This document shows positions 57,341 to 64,000 of a stretch of DNA of 64,000 nt, in pieces. The DNA lies in assembly GCF_019104745.1 (NCBI RefSeq), contig NZ_JAHRWL010000002.1:372001-436000 (forward strand), read 5' to 3'. This stretch comes from Thalassococcus arenae. Lineage in GTDB: Bacteria > Pseudomonadota > Alphaproteobacteria > Rhodobacterales > Rhodobacteraceae. The stretch's first letter is position 1. Each line of letters opens with the position of its first letter. Both the position numbers and the translations under genes were made by a program. The notes beneath the pieces are model-generated. The model was not told the DNA's origin. It searched no databases and saw only the letters and a list, made by a program, of their open reading frames with translations.

Positions 57341-57868
57341 ATGGACAAGACGAACGCCGGAATCGATCCGGACGTGCTGGATAAGATTGCGGCCGTCCGC
57401 AATCAGGTACGCGAAAATTTCGGCAAGGTCGCGCTGGCGATGATGGCGCTGCCGCGCTACCGCCACAACACGCTGGCCGATCTCAATCACCTGATCCTCG
57501 AACCGATGCTGCGCGACCGGATCGCGATCGCCCAGCAGGTCGACGCCGATGACAACCCGATGGCCGATCTCGCGGGTATCGCGATCTGGGCCAGCGTGTC
57601 CGAAGAGGTCGACCGCAAGATCCGCGAACAGATCAAGGCGGCGGTTTTCCCGGTCCGTCTCAAGGCCGACGAATGGACCAGCGGCAAGATCAACTGGCTG
57701 CTCGACGTCATCGCCCCAGACCAGAAATCAACGGCCCGTGTGATCGCCGGCTTCGGCCAGGTCGCCAAACAGGGCGAACTGCGCCTGCACCCGATCATCC
57801 CGCGCCTGGTGGACGAGCAGACGCTGCAGAAGCTGGGGGCGCGGAGCCGAAAAGAAGAGGATGGCTGA
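57341..57868 (+). CDS. HlyC-type toxin-activating lysine acyltransferase
   Basis: The 175-residue protein aligns with HlyC along most of its length. His42 (YRHNTLADL) matches catalytic His23, ADLAGIAIWASVSEEVD corresponds to the AYCSWANLSLENEI region, and ADEWTSGKINWLLDVIAP matches AEDWTSGDRKWFIDWIAP. At the catalytic Asp92 position the residue is Glu111, with Asp110 just before it. HlyC enzymes attach fatty acyl groups from ACP to lysines of RTX toxins in the cytoplasm. It is the first gene of a cluster with a putative immunity protein and an RTX protein. GGGATGGG lies upstream. Confidence 0.85.
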   Translation: MDKTNAGIDPDVLDKIAAVRNQVRENFGKVALAMMALPRYRHNTLADLNHLILEPMLRDRIAIAQQVDADDNPMADLAGIAIWASVSEEVDRKIREQIKAAVFPVRLKADEWTSGKINWLLDVIAPDQKSTARVIAGFGQVAKQGELRLHPIIPRLVDEQTLQKLGARSRKEEDG

Positions 57869-57871
57869 ACC

Positions 57872-58558
57872 GTGGCGGTGATACTGGATATCGATTCGGG
57901 TGGAAAACACTACAACAAGTATTGGTTGAACTTTTGCACCGAAGCCGACAAGCAAGCGTCTTTGGATTTCGTTGAATACAAGAAAAAGAAGGAACGCGAC
58001 TATCTGATCGAGGTCGTCAAGTCCGGAAAACAACCGTTCTGGGGTCGAACGCTTGAGTTGAAGCGCCCTGAAAGCATGGTTCCGAAATGCCTGAGGCTCG
58101 AAAAAGGAACCGAGCTGCCGGATTACATACATGAAAGTGTGACAGGCAAATTGGTCAGTCAGCGCATGAAGGACGCGATCGAGTCCGAAGAACCCGCGGG
58201 TGATGGATTCACCTTCTTCCCTATTGCGATCAAGAATGCCGACGGAACGGATTACCCGGCACGGTATTACGTCTGGCATGTCCATCGCAAAGTCGATGCA
58301 ATCGATGCGTCGTTTGGTGGTTTAGAAACCGTGAGCGGCGAACCCGACGGGCGCCATTCATGGACATATGTCGCAGATGGCATTCCGAAATCCCGCGAAA
58401 GACTGGCAGTCCGGAAAAACGTTATTCAGGATATGGCCGTTTGGCACGACTACCGATTCCATTGGTACTGCGTGTTTGTTCGTGACTCGCTGTTCGAAAA
58501 AATGAAGGCGCTAGGCCTTACAGGATATCGTGCTCAGTCCGAATGGGCTGAAGTCTAA
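57872..58558 (+). CDS. Imm11-like (DUF1629) putative immunity protein
   Basis: The 228-residue protein resembles the Imm11 immunity family: VTGKLVSQRMKDAIESEEPAG, then FTFFPIAIKNADGTDYPARYYVWHVHRKVDAIDAS, and the end VFVRDSLFEKMKALGLTGYRAQSEW. These follow the family order of a core with FFPI and a final lysine- and glycine-containing helix. Imm11 proteins neutralise polymorphic toxins. It begins with GTG four bases after the acyltransferase stop and 35 bases ahead of the RTX gene. Base composition falls to about 40-57% GC here. The identification rests on pattern memory, so it needs a profile search. Confidence 0.65.
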   Translation: MAVILDIDSGGKHYNKYWLNFCTEADKQASLDFVEYKKKKERDYLIEVVKSGKQPFWGRTLELKRPESMVPKCLRLEKGTELPDYIHESVTGKLVSQRMKDAIESEEPAGDGFTFFPIAIKNADGTDYPARYYVWHVHRKVDAIDASFGGLETVSGEPDGRHSWTYVADGIPKSRERLAVRKNVIQDMAVWHDYRFHWYCVFVRDSLFEKMKALGLTGYRAQSEWAEV

Positions 58559-58593
58559 TGTTTGTTGATTGCCTGTTATTGGAGTATTGATCC

Positions 58594-61500
58594 GTGAACG
58601 ATTTTGATCCGACGGCCAACCCCGCTTTCACCAATGCTCCGCAAAACCCGTTTTTCCGAACGATAAGAGACGGGTATTCCGCGGGAGCCGAGGAACACTA
58701 TTTTTTCTTTTCGCCCGAAGACAATGGGTCGCGGGTGGCGATCGGGCAGCGCAACCATACAACGCCGACAAATATACTGACTCAGGCATCGGGTGCAGAA
58801 CCGGGTGGCAATGGAACGCTTCCTGAATACCGGTATGGAGCATACTTTTCCAGCATCACTTCGGATGCAGCGGGTGAATTTCGTTATGTTCACAACGATT
58901 TCGACCTGAACGGAACCTACGTCCCGTCCCGCGTGGTTGACGCGTTGCGACTGAACGTTGCCACTCACAATGGCAGTCACAGCGCATACGACGACTTCGT
59001 AAGAGCGCGAATAGATGAAATCAAAATGCGCGGCGCCGACGTGCGGGACGTGGAATTCAGCCGACTGCTCTCTGTCGGTACGGATGTGGAAATCGCTGAA
59101 CGCCAAGCAGATGATTTCGCTTCGCGTTTCATGGCGCGAGAACACCAGGGGCTGAACAAGTTTCTGCACATGGCCATTCAGACGGACGGCGTGCGCGAAG
59201 CGGGCCTGACGGATAGGCCGCTGCTGATATTCAACAACGCGGATGGGTTTGTCCAAACCGGTGTCATTGATTCCGCGGATGCGCACAATGCGCGTGCCAA
59301 TGAATCCTTTAACATGAACCGTATAGCGGGCACGTTGGACCTGACGAATCCGGGCAGCTATTCAACGGATGGGGTGGAGTCGTTCCGGGCGGGTGTCGCA
59401 GGTCAGGACCTGTCTTACGACCGGTTGCATGTCAATCGTGATACCGGATTGTACGATATTCCTTCCAATACGTACGACACGCCGGATCCGGATCTGGAAA
59501 TCCGTCGGCAAGCCGAACTGATCGCCCGTGACAAGATCATTTCGTCATTCGGAAACGATATCGCGAGGATCGGCGTCGAACTACAAAGCGACCGCGGTTT
59601 GGCGCTGATCGATCATACCGAAGACCTGCTTCGGGCGTATCGACCGGTCGGATTGCTTCCCAATTTGCCGAACAACTTCGACTACCTCACGACGTATCTG
59701 TCGATGGATGGTGTAAAAACGCTGGGTGAGGCGCGGTCGGCCGAGTTGTTGCGGACTTCGGCGACAACGCTGTACGACATCAACCCGGAAGTGTTCGATT
59801 TCTCGAGAAACCAGGCGGGTGTCTGGGAACTGTCGGATGGTGTCACGAAGTCGGGTCTTCGGGGGCTCAAGCCGACACCGTTGGCGCTCATCCTGTCGGT
59901 CGAAATGGTCTACACCAAGTTCCGGGCCGAGACGAAGGATTCCGGCGAAAGCTTCGACAGTTGGGCTACGCGCAACGCGTTCATTCTCGCCAACAGTTTC
60001 ACTTACGGGCTGGCCGCAACCGCAATTGAAACCGGCCTGATTATCGGAGCTGCCATCGGTGCTGCTGCCGTCGGAGGGCCTTTGGCTGCCGCCGCTGTTG
60101 TCGGTCTGTGGGCCTTTGGCAGTCTGGAGGACTATTTCAGGGATGTTGTCGAAGCCTATGACGAGGATTCCGCAGCACCACGCCGATGGCTAAAGGCCTT
60201 TGCCGAATGGGCGCTGGCGTTCATGGAAGCCATTCAGCTCAACACATTGATGGACGCGCTACAGGAGTTTTCTCAAAGCATCGCCGAACATGTGTTCGGC
60301 ATCAGCCGACCGCCGAACCTGCTGCAGGCGGCCTATTCCGCGGAGGTCGAAGCATCGAGCGAACACGGTGACGCCTGGCTTGTCGGTCAGGATGCCGCGC
60401 AATTGGTCGGCAATGAATTCGACAACGCCATCCTGCATGTCGGCTATGGCGAGGTCAGGGCCGGTGATGGTGATGATGTCCTGCTGGGGTACCGGCCCAA
60501 GACGCTGAACCAGGGCGATCCGATCGGCGAAGCGCCGCTGCAAGGTTTGGAGAGTGACGATATTCGTCTCGAGGCCGAAACCGACATGCAGCTTTTGCTG
60601 GACGGCGGAGACGGCGATGACTGGTTGTTTGTCTGGGGCGGCGAGCGCGCGGTCACCATTGGCGGGCCAGGTCGGGACTGGATCTACAACACGTCGGCCG
60701 GCGGGATAATTTACGGCGATACCTACACGACGACGGTGAAGTCCATCAACGTTCAGGGGGAACTGGAAGAAGCCCCCGTCGACCAGGGTGCCTACGAGAA
60801 TTCGGACAAGATCTGGTACTATTCCGGGACCGTGATGATGGACCCCGGCACGTCGGATTACCTGGCGTTGATGGGTGTGCCGCTGGTGGGCGGGTCGTCC
60901 GGGGTGCCGTTGTGGCTCAGCCTGTCGGTGGGTGGGGCACTGGCCGGCGATATCAACATGATCGGCGATGGCGGCTATTTCGGCATCTATTTCGACAACT
61001 TCATCCCCTGGATCGTCTACAGCCACCGCCCCGAGGAACAGGAATTGCTGGTCACCAACCTGGTGACCTGGACGCTGTCGAAATTCGCGATGTTCGCGGG
61101 CTTTCCGCAGAACGACGAGGTTGTCGGCCCGGATGGCGAGCCTTTGCCCATCGGCGCGATGCTGTTCAAGAACTACGATAATTTCGCGGGTCACCTGTTC
61201 GGCTGGAACCTGTGGCTGGTCGGCGATCTGTCGATGTCGTTCAAGCAGCCCAACGCGGCGATCTTCATCGCGCTCAAGACCATCGCCAACGTTCTGGGCA
61301 CCACGACCGTCGGTTGGGTCGCCTCGGCGGGTCTGCAATTGCTCAGCATGCTGGATCTGCTGTTCACGGCCTATTTCACCGCCGTCAAGATCGGCAAGAA
61401 CGTGCGTTGGGCAGCGCATGAGGATCCGCTGATCATCGACCTGGACGGCGACGGGATCGAGACCGTGTCGCGGCTCGAATCCAAGGTCTATTTCGATCTG

Positions 61501-64000
61501 GACGGCGATTTCTTCAAGGAAAGCACCGGCTGGCTCAAGGGCGATGACGGGTTCCTGGCGCTGGACCGCGACGGCAACGGCAAGATCGACGATATCTCGG
61601 AGCTGTTCGGCGATGTGGGGGTGTCCGGCATCGACGAATTGGCGCAGTACGATGCCAACCAGGACGGCGTCATCGACGCCAGCGACGCGATCTATGCCGA
61701 CCTGCTGGTCTGGCAGGATTTCGACCAGGATGGCGAAACCGACGAGGGCGAGCTGAGTTCGCTGGCCGACAAGGGCATCCTGACGATCGAGCTGTCGCGC
61801 AACCCGCTGGACGTGACGACACCGCAGGGCACGACCCTGTTCGACTATATCCGCGTGCATTTCGACAGCGGGCTGGTGTCGACGGCCTATGACGCCGCGT
61901 TCGAAGTCAACAACATGTTGACCCGCTTCAGCGGCGAAAACGGCATCGCCGATTGGTTGAAGGGCGACGGGCTGATCGAGATGCGCGGCGTCGGCAATGT
62001 CGTGGCGCTGTCGGTGGCGCAATCCAACGATTTCGAACTGGCCGAGATCGTGGCGCGGGATTCCGCCCTGATGACGGTGCCGGACCTGAAAATCCTGCGC
62101 GAACAGGCGTCCGAGACGCTGAGCCGCTGGGGCATGACGCTCGAACTGTCGCGCGAACTGACGCCGGTGCTGACCCGGACCGACGCGAACGGCACAGAGC
62201 TGCTGGATCGCGGCGTCTTTGTCGAGGACGCGCAGGGCGGATACTGGACGCTGGCCTCGGGCGCCGACATCGTGGATGGGCAGGGCGGCGTGCTGACGCG
62301 GCCGACGCTGGAGGACGTGCTGGCGCAATCGGCAGGCACGGCGGAAACCTGGACACTGGAACAGGCGTTTTCGCCGTCGTCGCGCGGCGAACCGCTGCAG
62401 GCACGCGAAGCGCGGCCCTACCTGGCCGAGATCGTCGATGACCGCGTGGTGGTCGTCGACCATGGCATCCAGAACGGCGACGGTTCCTGGCGGCTGGCCT
62501 CGGGCGCACCGGTGCTGGACGCGGATGGGGTTGAAATCGCTGCACCGACCCGCGCCGACCTGGTGGCGCAGGCGGTTGCCGACGGGCAGGAATGGCGGAT
62601 CGAAGACCTGCAGTTCAGCCCGCTGGCCAATCTCGATGTCGATCATATCGGGCTGTACATCATCGACGAGCAGGCCGTGGACTATACCGTCCAGGTCACC
62701 GACCGCGATGGCGATTTCTATGTCTGGGCGCGCAATCTGGACCGGGCGCTGGAACTGCAGCACAAGAACGGCCACGCACGCGATTTCAACCTGCGCAATT
62801 TCGAGGTCGATTTCGACACGCTGGACGAGGTCGGTTCGGCCGATGGGTCGAATTTCCGGGTCGAGCTGCTGACGCCTGGCCAGTTCAACTTTGCCATCGC
62901 CACGACGGCAGGCATCGATTTCCGCCCCGCCATGCTGACGGCGCGTGTCGACAGCGCCACCGGGGTGATTGATTACTCGGTCGATGGCAGCGGCGACATC
63001 AGCCTGAGCGAAACGGAATATGTCAGCGGTATCAAGGAGATGATCTCTCTTCTTGATCTGATGCTGGATAGCTGGATCACCACCAGCCGCGGTGTCGCCG
63101 TGCGGATGGCATTGCAAGGCGGTCTGAGCGACTTCGCCCGTGATCTGGCGTTCGATGCGGAAACCAACAAGTTCACCGGCGCGACCGATCGCGAGCTTGC
63201 GCCGATGTTCGAAGCGATTTTCGAAGCGGCACCAGCGGGTTACGATGCGGCCTTCGATTATCTGACCAAGTGGAACCAGATCCTGTCCTACGTGACGGCG
63301 GATTACGTCGTCGATGGCAGCGACAATATCGGCGGTGCTGCGGTCGGGGTGGATCAGAAATTCATCCTGCAGATGGTGCTTCCGGCTTTCGAACAGGTGG
63401 GCATCGATCTGGACCTGCGCGCTGTGATGAACATCCTGCGCATGGACGAGACGCTGCTGATCGACCATGCCGCGGACGCGACCGAGGTCGTGGGCACCGG
63501 CCGGGGCGACTTCATCTACCTGTCCGGCGGCGACCAGATCTACCAGGGCGGACGCGGCGGCGACGTGTATTTCGTCGGGGCCGATTTCGGCAACGATACG
63601 ATCGAGGATATCGACCTTTCCGCCGGCGACGAGCTGCGCTTCAGCTACCTGTCGTCCAAGGATGTGGTCGCCCGGCGCGAAGGCCAGGACCTGATCCTGA
63701 CCGGCCCCGACCTTGGCGGCACCCTGACGGTCAAGAACCATTTCCTGGGCCAGCTGAACCCGTTCCAGGGCAACAAGCAACTGCAGACGCAGATGTCGTC
63801 GATCGTGTTTTCCGACGGCGCGGTCTGGGATCCGTTCCTGATCGCCATGGCGGTTTCCGATCCCCGCGACACCGATGACGTGGTCGTGGGTTCGGGCGAC
63901 ACCGACGTGCTGATCGGCGCGCTTGGCAACGATGTTCTGATCGGCGGCGTCGGCGACGACATGTACATCTTCCGCCCCGGCGACGGGGTCGACGTCATTC
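58594..64000 (+). CDS. giant RTX protein, putative autoprocessing toxin (partial, C-terminus outside window)
   Basis: The frame starts at GTG 58594 (in-frame stop six bases earlier, GGAG upstream) and stays open for 1,802 codons to the window edge. Residues 1-460 match nothing I know. A strongly hydrophobic Gly/Ala-rich segment spans about 463-513, and a second about 896-934. An RTX-like GDGDDVLLG lies at 624-632. At Asp944-Pro945 begins a FrpC-type self-processing module (DPLIIDLDGDGIET, then DRDGNGKIDDISELFGD at 991 and DANQDG at 1020). RTX repeats start near 1629 and continue at 1776 (GNDVLIGGVGDDMYIF). It should be exported by a type I system and bind calcium outside the cell. HlyB/HlyD-type genes would be expected outside the window. 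Confidence 0.85.
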   Translation, partial: MNDFDPTANPAFTNAPQNPFFRTIRDGYSAGAEEHYFFFSPEDNGSRVAIGQRNHTTPTNILTQASGAEPGGNGTLPEYRYGAYFSSITSDAAGEFRYVHNDFDLNGTYVPSRVVDALRLNVATHNGSHSAYDDFVRARIDEIKMRGADVRDVEFSRLLSVGTDVEIAERQADDFASRFMAREHQGLNKFLHMAIQTDGVREAGLTDRPLLIFNNADGFVQTGVIDSADAHNARANESFNMNRIAGTLDLTNPGSYSTDGVESFRAGVAGQDLSYDRLHVNRDTGLYDIPSNTYDTPDPDLEIRRQAELIARDKIISSFGNDIARIGVELQSDRGLALIDHTEDLLRAYRPVGLLPNLPNNFDYLTTYLSMDGVKTLGEARSAELLRTSATTLYDINPEVFDFSRNQAGVWELSDGVTKSGLRGLKPTPLALILSVEMVYTKFRAETKDSGESFDSWATRNAFILANSFTYGLAATAIETGLIIGAAIGAAAVGGPLAAAAVVGLWAFGSLEDYFRDVVEAYDEDSAAPRRWLKAFAEWALAFMEAIQLNTLMDALQEFSQSIAEHVFGISRPPNLLQAAYSAEVEASSEHGDAWLVGQDAAQLVGNEFDNAILHVGYGEVRAGDGDDVLLGYRPKTLNQGDPIGEAPLQGLESDDIRLEAETDMQLLLDGGDGDDWLFVWGGERAVTIGGPGRDWIYNTSAGGIIYGDTYTTTVKSINVQGELEEAPVDQGAYENSDKIWYYSGTVMMDPGTSDYLALMGVPLVGGSSGVPLWLSLSVGGALAGDINMIGDGGYFGIYFDNFIPWIVYSHRPEEQELLVTNLVTWTLSKFAMFAGFPQNDEVVGPDGEPLPIGAMLFKNYDNFAGHLFGWNLWLVGDLSMSFKQPNAAIFIALKTIANVLGTTTVGWVASAGLQLLSMLDLLFTAYFTAVKIGKNVRWAAHEDPLIIDLDGDGIETVSRLESKVYFDLDGDFFKESTGWLKGDDGFLALDRDGNGKIDDISELFGDVGVSGIDELAQYDANQDGVIDASDAIYADLLVWQDFDQDGETDEGELSSLADKGILTIELSRNPLDVTTPQGTTLFDYIRVHFDSGLVSTAYDAAFEVNNMLTRFSGENGIADWLKGDGLIEMRGVGNVVALSVAQSNDFELAEIVARDSALMTVPDLKILREQASETLSRWGMTLELSRELTPVLTRTDANGTELLDRGVFVEDAQGGYWTLASGADIVDGQGGVLTRPTLEDVLAQSAGTAETWTLEQAFSPSSRGEPLQAREARPYLAEIVDDRVVVVDHGIQNGDGSWRLASGAPVLDADGVEIAAPTRADLVAQAVADGQEWRIEDLQFSPLANLDVDHIGLYIIDEQAVDYTVQVTDRDGDFYVWARNLDRALELQHKNGHARDFNLRNFEVDFDTLDEVGSADGSNFRVELLTPGQFNFAIATTAGIDFRPAMLTARVDSATGVIDYSVDGSGDISLSETEYVSGIKEMISLLDLMLDSWITTSRGVAVRMALQGGLSDFARDLAFDAETNKFTGATDRELAPMFEAIFEAAPAGYDAAFDYLTKWNQILSYVTADYVVDGSDNIGGAAVGVDQKFILQMVLPAFEQVGIDLDLRAVMNILRMDETLLIDHAADATEVVGTGRGDFIYLSGGDQIYQGGRGGDVYFVGADFGNDTIEDIDLSAGDELRFSYLSSKDVVARREGQDLILTGPDLGGTLTVKNHFLGQLNPFQGNKQLQTQMSSIVFSDGAVWDPFLIAMAVSDPRDTDDVVVGSGDTDVLIGALGNDVLIGGVGDDMYIFRPGDGVDVI
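61423..61800 (+). other. FrpC-like calcium-dependent self-processing module within the RTX gene
   Basis: Codons 944-1069 encode an Asp-Pro bond followed by DLDGDGIETV, FDLDGDFFKESTGW, LDRDGNGKIDDISELFGD, DANQDGVIDASDAIY and DFDQDGETDEGELSSL. These calcium-loop-rich motifs follow the order of the FrpC module that cleaves its own Asp-Pro bond when calcium rises outside the cell. Cleavage would release the N-terminal 944 residues. Confidence 0.7.

Noticed and set aside
57155-57490. 111-codon minus-strand frame upstream of the toxin cluster
   Set aside because: It has an AT-rich start and overlaps the acyltransferase gene, whose HlyC motifs are clear. No ribosome site or family pattern is visible.
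60259-63780. 1,173-codon open frame on the minus strand
   Set aside because: It lies antisense to the RTX gene, whose translated motifs are clear. Long antisense frames arise in GC-rich genes from third-position bias. The frame begins near where the GC content rises.

Overview
The window looks like chromosome from an alphaproteobacterium of the Rhodobacteraceae (Roseobacter-type). The grounds are high GC and the yceD-rpmF-plsX-fabH-ihfA-merR cluster. Also pointing that way are a CckA-type hybrid kinase, an OlsB-type ornithine lipid acyltransferase, a solo Hint-domain protein, and a recA promoter with the GTTC-N7-GTTC type of LexA box used by this group. These calls rest on reading the translated sequence; no database search was run.

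Layout. 1-1,408: a glycosyltransferase and a cut-off sulfotransferase with overlapping ends. 1,631-3,857: a MoxR ATPase and a CoxE-type VWA protein, followed by a long near-perfect DNA palindrome abutting prfC. 4,147-12,436: prfC, an NTF2-like protein, a Hint protein, an SDR with altered catalytic residues, an AlkC-type glycosylase, a RhlE-type helicase, an M48 protease and xth. 12,745-15,272: an unusual operon of a seven-repeat peptide, an unknown 353-residue protein and a DMT exporter. 15,299-25,125: Fe-S carrier, dNTPase, cation antiporter, argS-SPOR-nagZ-scpA-scpB and a small protein. 25,134-30,745 (minus strand): dCTP deaminase, tRNA-Pro, and the MerR/ihfA/fabH/plsX/rpmF/DUF177 cluster. 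30,839-38,655: bamE, olsB, an ABC-F ATPase, an AbrB-type membrane protein, a deacetylase, tRNA-Gly, a membrane-sensor AraC regulator and a P460-like cytochrome. 38,801-46,619: an orphan corrinoid-protein reactivator, a membrane protein, a CoA transferase, an agmatinase, guaB and an RsmB-type methyltransferase. 46,727-56,953: a CckA-type kinase, a second sulfotransferase, recA, alaS, DUF1330, a secreted HExxH protein, typA and an SMR efflux protein.

The two most interesting regions are accessory. (1) 57,341 to the window end: a HlyC-type toxin acyltransferase, a protein resembling the Imm11 (DUF1629) immunity family, and a giant RTX protein cut off by the window edge. The RTX protein has hydrophobic segments, a FrpC-like calcium-dependent self-processing module with an Asp-Pro site, and RTX repeats. 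The immunity gene and the start of the toxin gene share a lower GC than their surroundings, as if exchanged together. (2) 12,745-15,272: a short leader followed by seven almost identical 20-residue repeats. It is separated from its downstream partner by a perfect hairpin, and the partner gene overlaps a transporter gene. This is the layout of a multi-core peptide precursor with a partner protein and an exporter, but no known modifying-enzyme family is visible.

Two families of GC-rich hairpin repeats occur between genes (32,127/43,877 and 2,573/50,897).
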